From Clostridia bacterium (GTDB lineage: Bacteria > Bacillota > Clostridia > Christensenellales > Aristaeellaceae), in contig JAFSKN010000054.1 in the NCBI GenBank assembly GCA_017448975.1, positions 1 to 64,000 on the forward strand: a stretch of DNA of 64,000 nucleotides, written 5' to 3'. This document shows, piece by piece, positions 54,794 to 63,736 of this stretch (the stretch's first letter is position 1; each line of letters begins with the position of its first letter). The translations under genes and the position numbers were made by a program. The notes beneath the pieces were generated by a model that made no database searches, was not told the DNA's origin, and saw only the letters and a program-made list of their open reading frames with translations.

Positions 54794-55321
54794 ATGGCGA
54801 CTGGCGAACGCATCCGCTTCTTCCGCACATTACGGGGGATGACGCAGAAGTATCTGGGACTTATGCTGGGCTTTCCCGACAATTCGGCTGATGTCCGGCT
54901 GGCACAGTATGAATCCGAGGATCGCACACCCAAGGCTGATCTGACAGCTCAGCTGGCGGAAGCACTGGATGTTTCTCCCAAAGCGATCGCTGTGCCGGAT
55001 ATCGACACTATGGATGGACTGATGCACACGCTTTTCGCATTGGAGGATCGTAAGCTGCTTCGCATCACAAATGCGGATGGCCTGATCTGTCTCCGCGCCG
55101 CGATTTTTGACGGCGGTGTACACGCTGCAGATCTGGATCAGCGGCTTCGTGCCTGGCAGGAGCAAGCCGCTAAGCTGAAAGCCGGAGAAATCACGCAAGA
55201 GGATTACGACCGCTGGCGTTATCACTACCCTGCATTTGACGATACAAGTATCCGTGTTCCGATCCCAGCGGAAGAGTCCACCCGTTCCAAACGAGGCAGA
55301 AAACCGAAGAATAAAGACTGA
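54794..55321 (+). CDS. XRE-family repressor of the mobile module
   Basis: 175 residues from the ATG at 54794 (AAGAGGTGATTTTG upstream). Residues 1-65 are a Cro/CI helix-turn-helix (RIRFFRTLRGMTQKYLG, LAQYESEDRTPK, ALDVSPKAI); the C-terminal tail is basic (TRSKRGRKPKNKD). Divergent from the excisionase-integrase genes; matching sequence motifs in both promoter spacers make it the likely repressor of both. A hairpin follows the stop. Confidence 0.88.
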   Translation: MATGERIRFFRTLRGMTQKYLGLMLGFPDNSADVRLAQYESEDRTPKADLTAQLAEALDVSPKAIAVPDIDTMDGLMHTLFALEDRKLLRITNADGLICLRAAIFDGGVHAADLDQRLRAWQEQAAKLKAGEITQEDYDRWRYHYPAFDDTSIRVPIPAEESTRSKRGRKPKNKD

Positions 55322-55328
55322 CACAAAA

Positions 55329-55369
55329 AGCCCTCCGATCTGCGGATGATCAATCCACAGCGGAGGGCT
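55329..55369 (+). terminator. Hairpin after the XRE gene
   Basis: AGCCCTCCG (55329-55337) pairs with CGGAGGGCT (55361-55369), with an inner CTG/CAG pair of arms. No T-run follows. The rest of 55322-55762 holds only the repeat at 55474 and a doubtful small frame (55478-55630). Confidence 0.55.
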
Positions 55370-55473
55370 GAATCATACAAATCTGTAGTCTTTATTGATC
55401 CCGTTTTCCGTATTCGGCCTTTCAACCCCACAACCACCGGACATGGGGACGATGTGACCTTTTTCCGGAAAAC

Positions 55474-55492
55474 TTTATCATTTCTTTATCAG
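55474..55492 (+). repeat. 19-base direct repeat, right copy (possible att core)
   Basis: TTTATCATTTCTTTATCAG, identical to 31928-31946. It lies 153 bases beyond the XRE gene, within reach of the integrase module. Confidence 0.35.
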
Positions 55493-55630
55493 AGCCACTT
55501 TGGAGAGGGCTGAAAGCATTGTGACATAAGGGGTTTCGCCATTCCAGCACTCATTCCCACTCAAGACCAAAGCCTTGACATCTCGTGAAAATATGGCACT
55601 CTCAATACGCTTTTCAGGCCGTTTATCCAT
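55478..55630 (-). CDS. Possible 50-residue open frame ending in the 19-base repeat
   Basis: MDKRPEKRIE to SKVALIKK, with a weak AGAG before the ATG. The middle, LSGNECWNGETPYV, looks protein-like and may be the remnant 3' end of a mobile-element gene. No family recognised; real translation is doubtful. Confidence 0.2.
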   Translation of the reverse strand: MDKRPEKRIESAIFSRDVKALVLSGNECWNGETPYVTMLSALSKVALIKK

Positions 55631-55762
55631 CTTCTCTACGATTTATCAGTACGTCTTTCAACTTATTGTAGCCATTTTGTAGCCAGCGGCTGCTTCACCT
55701 CAATCAACTCAACAGCCACCGGGCATCAACAAAAAGCATTGATTGAAAAGGAGAATGAAGAT

Positions 55763-56086
55763 ATGTCTGCCAAGAATTTGGATGCTCACCATCGCTGGCG
55801 CAGCGTCACCGTCGCTTTCCGGGTATCTCCCGAAGAAGATCAGCAGTTAGAACGATTGGTACAACTCACCGGTCTCACCAAGCAGGACTACATCATTAAT
55901 CGCCTGCTTGGGCGAGAAATCGTCGTACAGGGTAATCTGCGGGTTTATCAGGCTTTGCAGGATCATCTCACGGCGGTCTTGCAAGAACTGAAACGAATCC
56001 AGCCCGAGGAAAGCATTCCTGATGATCTGAGCGACATAATCCAATTCATCGCGCAAATCATGGAAGGAATGAAGCAAGGAACCTGA
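55763..56086 (+). CDS. MobC-like / ribbon-helix-helix mobile-element protein, paralogue 2
   Basis: 107 residues from the ATG at 55763 (AAAAGGAGAATGAAGAT upstream). It opens MSAKNLDAHHRWRSVTVAFRVSPEEDQQLE, a close parallel to the protein at 53009-53335, and continues LTGLTKQDYIINRLLGREIVV, then a helical tail. Like its relative it is probably a DNA-binding mobile-element protein, now on the opposite strand and outside the integrase transcript, which suggests a second, eroded element of the same kind or an inverted duplication. Confidence 0.75.
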   Translation: MSAKNLDAHHRWRSVTVAFRVSPEEDQQLERLVQLTGLTKQDYIINRLLGREIVVQGNLRVYQALQDHLTAVLQELKRIQPEESIPDDLSDIIQFIAQIMEGMKQGT

Positions 56087-56150
56087 ACTTACATCTTTAC
56101 TGGACGCAACCGATCACGGTTGCGTCTGTTCTTTTTCAGCTTTTCCATTG

Positions 56151-56960
56151 TTATGCTGTTTTCTTGCCAGCAAGCTCCTGAACCTTTTCCAACGGGAGTT
56201 CGGTCACTTCGGCAATTTCTTCCAGATCGTACTTGCCCTTTTCGATCATATTCTTGGCAATCCGAATCGCTTTCTCGTTTCTGGTTTCCTCAAAAGCTTT
56301 GCACATAATTTCCACTCCTTCCGGGTTTTCCTTATAGTACCGGGTTGCAGATTTCAGCAATTCAAAGTTCATGTCATCGGGATCCCAGCAGGAAAAATCA
56401 TGCATGAGTTTCCCGATGTCGGAATCATCCCGATAAGCGCCGTTGACATACAGGATATGTTCCCCATCGTCAAACGGTTCATCCAGATCGAGGTTGATCC
56501 GTTCCACTCTATAAAACGGTTTACCCCTGGAAAACACGTCATGTTCCGTCACAAAAATCGTGTACGTGTCGGGCAGTTCATCGAAATCCTGCCCGGCGTC
56601 CAGATTTTCGATGTCCATGGAACTGGAATGATACCGCGCACGGTGCTTGCCCGCGCCGTGATCGGCACGCTGCACTTCCAAATCATACTTTTTCCCCTGC
56701 GCGTCCGTCCCATACGCATCCAGACAGATGGAACGAGCACCGACCAGCCGCTTCAAGTCCATCTGCGTCTCCAGCTTCGTGATTTCCAAATCATCCTTAC
56801 CGGTGAGGATTCGCAGCACAAGCTGGGCAAGGGGAATATTATCCCGGAAGATGCAGCGCATAAAGTCGTCATCAATGGGACGTAAGCCGCGCAGCTTCGC
56901 CAAGTCCTCCTGGCGTTCCCGTTCTTTTCGCTCCTGATTGTTTTCTGGCACGGCGCTCAC
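56151..56960 (-). CDS. PD-(D/E)XK nuclease family transposase-like protein
   Basis: 269 residues. Opening RPIDDDFMRCIFRDNIPLAQ, then ICLDAYGTDAQGKKYDLEVQRADHG gives the D...ExQ nuclease site near 80-98, followed by KHRARYHSSSMD; the tail (EEIAEVTELPLEKVQELAG) is a common helical repeat of the family. Related to, but distant from, the Rpn-type protein at 16924-17751. The family is often multi-copy and called a putative transposase; no terminal repeats were found here. Confidence 0.85.
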   Translation of the reverse strand: MSAVPENNQERKERERQEDLAKLRGLRPIDDDFMRCIFRDNIPLAQLVLRILTGKDDLEITKLETQMDLKRLVGARSICLDAYGTDAQGKKYDLEVQRADHGAGKHRARYHSSSMDIENLDAGQDFDELPDTYTIFVTEHDVFSRGKPFYRVERINLDLDEPFDDGEHILYVNGAYRDDSDIGKLMHDFSCWDPDDMNFELLKSATRYYKENPEGVEIMCKAFEETRNEKAIRIAKNMIEKGKYDLEEIAEVTELPLEKVQELAGKKTA

Positions 56961-57020
56961 CTCGGTTCCTTTCTATATTCTTCATCATGGATGCTTTATC
57001 CTTCTTTTGGGACGGAAAGG

Positions 57021-60000
57021 TTATTGCATCACCTTATCCATCAAATCCTGGTAATTCTTCACCCCGCTGAACTTCACCAGCCCATTTGACAATTTACAAA
57101 ACAGCTTTTCCGCACAATCAATTTTTGCTTTTTCGATAGGACGCAAATCCATTGTTTTCATTGAGCCCTTCGTTTCCGCTACAAAGTATATGTGCTTGAT
57201 ACTTCCTTCACGGAACACGATAGCCCAGTCAGGGGAATAATGTCCCACCGGTGTAGGGATAGCAAAGCCCTTCGGAAGCTTGGCATAGATGTTCACGTCC
57301 TGAGAACCGTCAAGGGCCTCTGCAAACTCACGTTCCACACTTTTTTCAGCAGTGCCGTCGGTAAACACATATTCCTGAATGGCTTTTGTTGCCCGAAATG
57401 CCTGAGAAAAAGTTTTTCCGTGCTTTTCCGCTGTGAAAAAGCTGCTGTCATAACAGCCTTCGATCGTATCATAGGTGATATGATCCACGATCATGGCGGC
57501 TTTCTGTTCCTTGATCAGCCGGATCACCTTGGAGATGAACTCTTCGGGGTTATTCTGGAACATGGCGAAAGTGTTGTGCTTGATTCCTTTCAGGATGGCG
57601 GCGGCTGTCCTGCGGGTCAACACGGTTCCTTCCGCAATCTTGCCCACCAGATCGTATTTGATCTGGCTGACCTCCGCATGCTTGAGGACGTTCGTTTTTG
57701 TCTTAGCCGCTTCAAAGCTGTCGCCTTCCCGCATCATATCCGCGTCAATACTCACCCGCTGACTGGCGACGGATACTGTATACTGGAGTTGGCTCACATA
57801 CAGATTAGCATCGATTGCGTCAATGGCTTTATGAATCAATTCGTCCGAATCGAAATCCACGGTATAGGCGTATTTATGATTGATGGTTTTCCACAGCGTT
57901 TGAAACGCATCCTTATAGAATCGGTCATTGAGCGGATTCTCCGGCGCAGGTGTTTGGTTCCCATCCTCGAACATTTCAGCAAGCACACGATCATCAAAGA
58001 TGGCTTGAACCAGTTTGTGAATACTGTCCTGCATGGGTTGCAAGGCGGCAGTAACCGGCTGCAAGGTGTTCATCCGCGCATCATCCCTGTATTCCTGGGT
58101 GACATTCTCGTTTTCGTCGATATAGCCGTTGCGCAACAGATACTGATAAATCTGCACGGCCTGCGTGCGGCTGATTTTTGCCTTGCTGCCATCTGCCAGG
58201 ATAATGTTCTTGCCCTCAAAGTATTCGATGCTTGCTTTCCGGGGCCGGTCATACAGCACGGCCTTGGTCTGATCCTGCAAATCCTTCACAAAGGAAGCGT
58301 ATCCCTCGCTGGCAATCACCGTCAGCGTGTTCAATTCCTGTACGCTTTGTTCGCCCACGGTTTCCGCATCCATACGGTCGCCCGCCTGATTGACGCACAG
58401 GCGAAGGCCGCGGCCCACTTCCTGCCGCTTCTGCGTGGTGCTGTCGCCGCCGTGTTTCAGGGTGCAAATTTGGAACACGTTGGGGTTGTCCCATCCTTCC
58501 CGCAGGGCGGAATGGGAGAAAATGAAGCGCGTCGGTTCTTCAAAGCTCAGCAGCCGTTCCTTGTTTTTCAGAATCAAATCATAGGCGGAAATATCGTCGC
58601 TGAACTCGCTGCCCCGTTTCAGGGCGGAATCCACGGCACGCCCCGTCTTTTTGTCGATACTGAAATACCCCCGATGGGTTTCGTGGGCGGAGATACCGTC
58701 TAAATATGCCAAATAGCCCGCATCCAGGAATGTGCGGTAGTCTTTCAGCACGCTTTCATATTCTTCTTCAAAGACGCGGCCATATTCACCCAATGTCTCG
58801 TTTCCGTCTTCGTCATATTGGCGGTATTTATCCACTTTGTCAATGAAAAACAGAGACAGCGTTTTGATTCCCTGGTTGAACAATTCCGCTTCTTTTTGCA
58901 GATGGGAGATGATCGTTTCCCGGATTTGCACCCGACGTATATCCTCATCGAGAATATTGCCCACCATGTCGCCTTTATGGATCACCTTCCCGTTGAGGAA
59001 GGTCACGGAAGCCGTAATGGGGTCGATTTGGGAAATGGTGTATCCATCTCGATACTGTTCCATTTCATTGGAGATGTAGAACAGGTCATCGCTTACACCC
59101 AGCAGCCGTGTTTCCCGGTTGATTGATTTCTGATATTTGATTTCCAATTCCATCCGCACCATGGGCGGCTTTTTCGGAGACAGCACAATGGATTCCAGAT
59201 ACAAATACTGATCCGTTCCCCGGAAATTCTTGACCTCAAAGCCCTTGACCTCGATCCGCTTCACCAGCCGCTTGTTATAAGCATCCAGCGCGTCCAGCAC
59301 GTACACCAGGTTATGCTGCTTGGCGTGGGTGGCGGAGTAGTTCAGCACGAACAGGGGATTGAACTTTGCCAGCGTTTTCTGGGTCACTTCGCCACCCATT
59401 TTCTGCGGTTCGTCCATAATAATAATGGGCCGGTTGGCGGCAATCACGTCGATGGGACGGCGGGAACCAAATTCATCCCGCTTTGAAAAGATGATCCGGG
59501 CGGCAGCGTCTCCCTTGCGGCCTTCCACGTTCTTTTCCTCGTTCATGGAGGCAGCGAAAGCCTGGGTATTGATAATCATGACATTGATGCCGCTATCGGA
59601 AGAAAAGCTGTCCAGTTGGTTCAGATTGGCGCTGGAATAAATGAAGAACCGGGCTTTCCTGCCGTACAGCTCCATGAAGTGATCCTGGGTGATTTCAAAG
59701 GATTTCTTCACGCCCTCACGGATGGCGATGGACGGCACAACCACAATGAACTTGCTCCAGCCATACCGCTTGTTCAGCTCAAACATGGTTTTGATGTACA
59801 CGTAGGTTTTGCCCGTGCCCGTTTCCATTTCCACGTCCAGGCTGCACCGTCCGTGGGATTTCACAAGCGAATCAGACAGGCGGATATTGTTCTCCGTCTG
59901 GATGGCATGAATATTGCCGAGCAGCTCCGCGTCCGTCAGATGCAGCGTTTCATTGAGAAAACCCGTATCATCGATGGGCTCAAAAATGCTGGCCTGTTCG

Positions 60001-60167
60001 CCGGGAAACAGCGTGGTCTGCTCCGCTGTGCCCGGCTGAATGGGCTGCACTTCGCCAACGTCCCGGCGATAGGACAGCCCATCCACCTTGGGCTGACCCT
60101 GGAACACCCGCACTACACTTTCCACCGCGTCCGTCTGATACTGCTGGATTTTGAAGCGGAACTTCAT
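57021..60167 (-). CDS. Type III restriction endonuclease, Res subunit
   Basis: 1048 residues. Superfamily 2 helicase motifs: EMETGTGKTYVYIKTM (motif I, near 120), MDEPQKMGG (motif II variant) and QEVGRGLRLCVNQAG (motif VI). The C-terminal nuclease site is visible in SPDWAIV...FVAETKG, a PD...ExK. With Mod it cuts about 25 bases from one of two inversely oriented unmethylated sites. It overlaps the RhuM gene by four bases and closes the operon. Confidence 0.95.
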   Translation of the reverse strand: MKFRFKIQQYQTDAVESVVRVFQGQPKVDGLSYRRDVGEVQPIQPGTAEQTTLFPGEQASIFEPIDDTGFLNETLHLTDAELLGNIHAIQTENNIRLSDSLVKSHGRCSLDVEMETGTGKTYVYIKTMFELNKRYGWSKFIVVVPSIAIREGVKKSFEITQDHFMELYGRKARFFIYSSANLNQLDSFSSDSGINVMIINTQAFAASMNEEKNVEGRKGDAAARIIFSKRDEFGSRRPIDVIAANRPIIIMDEPQKMGGEVTQKTLAKFNPLFVLNYSATHAKQHNLVYVLDALDAYNKRLVKRIEVKGFEVKNFRGTDQYLYLESIVLSPKKPPMVRMELEIKYQKSINRETRLLGVSDDLFYISNEMEQYRDGYTISQIDPITASVTFLNGKVIHKGDMVGNILDEDIRRVQIRETIISHLQKEAELFNQGIKTLSLFFIDKVDKYRQYDEDGNETLGEYGRVFEEEYESVLKDYRTFLDAGYLAYLDGISAHETHRGYFSIDKKTGRAVDSALKRGSEFSDDISAYDLILKNKERLLSFEEPTRFIFSHSALREGWDNPNVFQICTLKHGGDSTTQKRQEVGRGLRLCVNQAGDRMDAETVGEQSVQELNTLTVIASEGYASFVKDLQDQTKAVLYDRPRKASIEYFEGKNIILADGSKAKISRTQAVQIYQYLLRNGYIDENENVTQEYRDDARMNTLQPVTAALQPMQDSIHKLVQAIFDDRVLAEMFEDGNQTPAPENPLNDRFYKDAFQTLWKTINHKYAYTVDFDSDELIHKAIDAIDANLYVSQLQYTVSVASQRVSIDADMMREGDSFEAAKTKTNVLKHAEVSQIKYDLVGKIAEGTVLTRRTAAAILKGIKHNTFAMFQNNPEEFISKVIRLIKEQKAAMIVDHITYDTIEGCYDSSFFTAEKHGKTFSQAFRATKAIQEYVFTDGTAEKSVEREFAEALDGSQDVNIYAKLPKGFAIPTPVGHYSPDWAIVFREGSIKHIYFVAETKGSMKTMDLRPIEKAKIDCAEKLFCKLSNGLVKFSGVKNYQDLMDKVMQ

Positions 60168-61165
60168 TGTTTCTTCTCCCTGCTTTTTTTCTTGGCTGAT
60201 TTTTCAAGGCTTTTTACAGTTTCCAGATAGGCTTCTTCCACGGGAGAAAGCGTTTGCGCCTGATATTTCCGATATTCGGTCTGCGCTTTCTTCATTGCCT
60301 GCTGGTGGCTCACATTGCCCGCGCCGTCCAGCAGCTTCCGCCCGCCGGAGGACAGCACGGCATCCAGCTGCGCGATATAATCCCGCATATACATGGGCCG
60401 ATGCTCGATGGCCGCGATTTCCGCAATGTCAAAGTAACCGGATACCAGGTTATTCAGCACCCGCAACTCCTGTTCGTCCAGATAATTCTTTGCGATACCC
60501 ACGTCCCGCAGCACCGGCAGATCGCCGGAGAATGTGCGCAGGCCCATGAAAGGCTGATCCGCGTCTGCACGCTGATAGATCACTTCTGCCGCCGTGTGCC
60601 CGTGCGCGGCATAATGCAGCTTGTTCTGAACGATTTGGAAGAAGCGAACCGATTCCTCGCTGTGCGGGTCATAATCCAGGCTGGTGGCGTATAAATCCAG
60701 CACCTGCCGGTACAGCATCTTTTCCGACGAACGAATATCCCGGATGCGGGCAAGCAATTCTTTCCAATAGTTGCCGCCGCCGTTGCCTTTCAGCCGTTCA
60801 TCGTCCAGCGTGAAGCCCTTTTGAATATATTCTTTCAGCCGCGCCGTGGCCCATTGGCGAAACTGCGTACCCCTTTGGGATTTCACGCGATACCCAACCG
60901 CAATAATCACTTCCAGGGAATAGAATTCCACCAATTTGTCAGAATTTGGAACGTGCATTTTTTGCACGTTGCTTTTCTGATCCAGCTCTCCTTCCTGGAA
61001 AACAGCGCTGATATGACGGCCGATGCTCGTTCTGTCGCGCTGGAACAGTTCAGCCATCTGAGCCTTGGAAAGCCAAACCGTTTCGTTTTCCATCAGCACG
61101 TCAACCCGTGCGATGCCGTCTTCTGACTGATAAACAATGATTTCGCCGTGATTTTGCTCAGGCAT
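60164..61165 (-). CDS. RhuM family protein
   Basis: 333 residues. The RhuM signature is plain: VWLSKAQMAELFQRDRTSIGRHI near 30-52, EFYSLEVIIAVGYRVKSQRGTQFRQWAT near 80-107, and KNYLDEQELRVLNNLVSGYFDIAE near 225-250. RhuM was named for a Salmonella pathogenicity-island gene, but members often sit in restriction-modification loci, where their job is unclear. Translation-coupled to res (four-base overlap). Confidence 0.92.
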   Translation of the reverse strand: MPEQNHGEIIVYQSEDGIARVDVLMENETVWLSKAQMAELFQRDRTSIGRHISAVFQEGELDQKSNVQKMHVPNSDKLVEFYSLEVIIAVGYRVKSQRGTQFRQWATARLKEYIQKGFTLDDERLKGNGGGNYWKELLARIRDIRSSEKMLYRQVLDLYATSLDYDPHSEESVRFFQIVQNKLHYAAHGHTAAEVIYQRADADQPFMGLRTFSGDLPVLRDVGIAKNYLDEQELRVLNNLVSGYFDIAEIAAIEHRPMYMRDYIAQLDAVLSSGGRKLLDGAGNVSHQQAMKKAQTEYRKYQAQTLSPVEEAYLETVKSLEKSAKKKSREKKQ

Positions 61166-61316
61166 GTAATGGGCCTCCTAATAGTAATGACTGTTTCGTG
61201 CCATGATATAGCTGTATCAGAAAAGGGCCTTGATCCATTCCGTCAATTTGTGCGTCAAATCTGTATAACCAGTTTTTAATTAGCGCCATAGTTTGGATAA
61301 CTCATTTTTCTCCTTG

Positions 61317-61592
61317 TTAATTATCTACCATGGTTTCTAAAACGTATAAATGTGCATTTATTTGCTGTCTATAAAACTCCTTGTCAGAATTTCGTTTGCA
61401 ATACTCAATTAATGCGCCTTTTAGTTCAACTATTTTAAAACTGCATCTTAAAGGGGTTCCGTCTCTTAGCGAATCTAATTGATCAATTGTACCTTTTGCA
61501 GATTTATAATTTGGGTAATCCATAGCTAAGTCAACGACATGCTTAATCTGCAAATATAATTCTTCAGAAATATTGCCGCGTTCATCCTTCAT
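61317..61592 (-). CDS. Unknown small protein between Mod and RhuM
   Basis: 91 residues, AT-rich gene. I do not recognise it. It is mostly helical by composition (EELYLQIKHVVDLAMDYPNYKSAKG; FKIVELKGALIEYCKRN). Its ATG shares one base with the Mod stop codon (TAATG), so translation is coupled to mod. A 150-base AT-rich gap without features follows before RhuM. Confidence 0.65.
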   Translation of the reverse strand: MKDERGNISEELYLQIKHVVDLAMDYPNYKSAKGTIDQLDSLRDGTPLRCSFKIVELKGALIEYCKRNSDKEFYRQQINAHLYVLETMVDN

Positions 61593-63736
61593 TACAATAC
61601 CCTCCTCACTGTCTGCGGTGAATAAGTTTCAAAGATTTGGTCAAAGTTGGTGGCGACGCTATCGCTAGCCATGGAGCTATCGCGGAACACGGCGTAGTAG
61701 GGGTGCTGTTTGGCGATAGCGGTGACGGTTTCGGTGGTGACGCCGGGATCGAAGCAGGCCAGCAGGTAGGTGCCGGCTACGGCGTACACCTTTTTGCCGT
61801 CGACGGTGGTTTCCTGGATGGGGCTGGAAAGTTCCACGCCCAAATCCAGCATCACCTGGAAAAGCAAATCCTCCGGGGTGCGGTCGGGCTTGATATTGTC
61901 GGTGGTCAGATCCAGCAGGTTTTGGGTCATGGCGGCAGGGTTATAGTACACATCCTGCATGTTGCTGCTGTCCAGGCGGAGGACGCGGAAACCAATGTCC
62001 AATTCAAGGACTGTCATACCCGCTTCTTCCTTTACTTTTCGTCCTGCGCGTCGGATTCGTTCTTTGCCTATTTCACATATATTATGTGGCGCATGAATGC
62101 TGTCTAATAAAGCTACTGCATTCTTTGCAACCTTCTTTGCATTATCACTACTTGCTTTCTCGGGATCGATGATCTCTGGCAATTGAACGAGAATAAAACG
62201 ACGCTGACCTTGATCGAACATATTCTCCTGTATAACAGCATGCGCTGTAGTACCTGAGCCTGAGAAGAAGTCAAGGATTATATCATTTTCGGATGTAATC
62301 CTCTTGATCAGATAACTTAGAAGACTGACTGGCTTGGGATACGAAAAAGGTTTTGCAGTAAACAAGTTGTCAATATCGTCATTCCCTTTAGCAGTGAAGA
62401 ATTTCTTATCCGTCCATATCGTCGAAATACCAGCACCAGCCGTTTTATAATCCTTGATCTCGATAGTGGGAATTCTCGGGTTATTACTAATACGATAGGT
62501 TGTCAATTCACCAGATAGTATTTTCTGAATAATGCCTTCCGACAAATACTGAATTCCGTAAGGTTGAGATGTTTTATCTATAGCTGTTTGAATTACTTTG
62601 ATGTATCCTTTTGCATAATCACTTAGAAGACGATTTGGAATTAATCGCCATACGCATTGCTCACCCTTCGCAGATATTGGCCAGATAGCTGTTACACCTG
62701 ATGGAACATCATCAGTTTTATACACGAAATCTCCCAGTGCCCCTTGATAAGATCCATCATCTATTCTTTCCTGAAGACTTTTTCCGCAACCGACTATACA
62801 TCCTTCATCATCAACATAAATTGGATAGGCTTGATTTGGTCTCTGAATCTGATTGAATGTTGCAAGAGTCATACCGTGATATGGTGAAGCATACTCTTTC
62901 ATATCTTCTTCAGTGGGAATTGGGGCAAATTCCTTCGGCGCAATAAAAACCAAATACTCATGTGTGATGTTAAAACCACTATTCGGTTTTCCACCTGATG
63001 TCTGAATGGTAACGGCCATTACTTGCTTGTTGCTAAACAGATGCTCACAAAGCATAACTAAATTATGAACCTCATGATATCCAATGCTTATAATGAGAAC
63101 ACCATCTTCAGATAACAGGTTCTTTGCTACACGTAGTCTCGGATAAACCATATTTAACCAGTCCGTATGAAACCGCCCGTTGCTTTCCGTATTCTGTTCC
63201 AGCCGGTTCCCCTGATCGTCAAACTGGCCGCTGCGTTCCAGATAGCCTTCGGCGTCCTCGGCAAAATCATCCTCATACACAAAATCATTACCCGTGTTGT
63301 ACGGCGGGTCAATATAAATCATCTTCACTTTGCCAAGATAGGTTTCCTGCAACAGCTTCAGCACATCCAGGTTATCCCCCTCGATGTACAGGTTTTCGCT
63401 GTCCCACCCGCCGGGCGTGCCGTCCTTGCCCACGCTCTCCGCCCGCACAGGCCGCAGCGTCGCCGCGATGGGCGCGTTCGCCGCCAGCATCGCCTTCTTT
63501 TTATCCGGCCATGTGAACTGATACCGCTCCTCCCGGCCTTCCACCACATGGGCGGAAATCTCCTGCATCAGCACGTCCTTGTCAATGGCACGGACAACCT
63601 CGCCCGTTTCAGGGTCAATCGTTTCCGTCACGGCATTGGGAAATAAAGCCGCCAGCTTTTTATAGTTTTCATCCGCCAAATTTGGCGTGTGCATTCTCAT
63701 TTTTTTCATGAGATTAGCCTCCAATTTTTCTTTCAT
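61592..63736 (-). CDS. Type III DNA methyltransferase, Mod subunit
   Basis: 714 residues, beta-class N6-adenine or N4-cytosine methyltransferase: catalytic DPPYNTGND comes first (about 145) and the AdoMet motif DFFSGSGTTAHAV later (about 495), with the target-recognition region between them. The central section, roughly 62030-63150, is clearly richer in A+T than the two ends, as if the recognition domain had been exchanged. Mod also guides Res. It overlaps the upstream partial gene by four bases. Confidence 0.95.
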   Translation of the reverse strand: MKEKLEANLMKKMRMHTPNLADENYKKLAALFPNAVTETIDPETGEVVRAIDKDVLMQEISAHVVEGREERYQFTWPDKKKAMLAANAPIAATLRPVRAESVGKDGTPGGWDSENLYIEGDNLDVLKLLQETYLGKVKMIYIDPPYNTGNDFVYEDDFAEDAEGYLERSGQFDDQGNRLEQNTESNGRFHTDWLNMVYPRLRVAKNLLSEDGVLIISIGYHEVHNLVMLCEHLFSNKQVMAVTIQTSGGKPNSGFNITHEYLVFIAPKEFAPIPTEEDMKEYASPYHGMTLATFNQIQRPNQAYPIYVDDEGCIVGCGKSLQERIDDGSYQGALGDFVYKTDDVPSGVTAIWPISAKGEQCVWRLIPNRLLSDYAKGYIKVIQTAIDKTSQPYGIQYLSEGIIQKILSGELTTYRISNNPRIPTIEIKDYKTAGAGISTIWTDKKFFTAKGNDDIDNLFTAKPFSYPKPVSLLSYLIKRITSENDIILDFFSGSGTTAHAVIQENMFDQGQRRFILVQLPEIIDPEKASSDNAKKVAKNAVALLDSIHAPHNICEIGKERIRRAGRKVKEEAGMTVLELDIGFRVLRLDSSNMQDVYYNPAAMTQNLLDLTTDNIKPDRTPEDLLFQVMLDLGVELSSPIQETTVDGKKVYAVAGTYLLACFDPGVTTETVTAIAKQHPYYAVFRDSSMASDSVATNFDQIFETYSPQTVRRVL

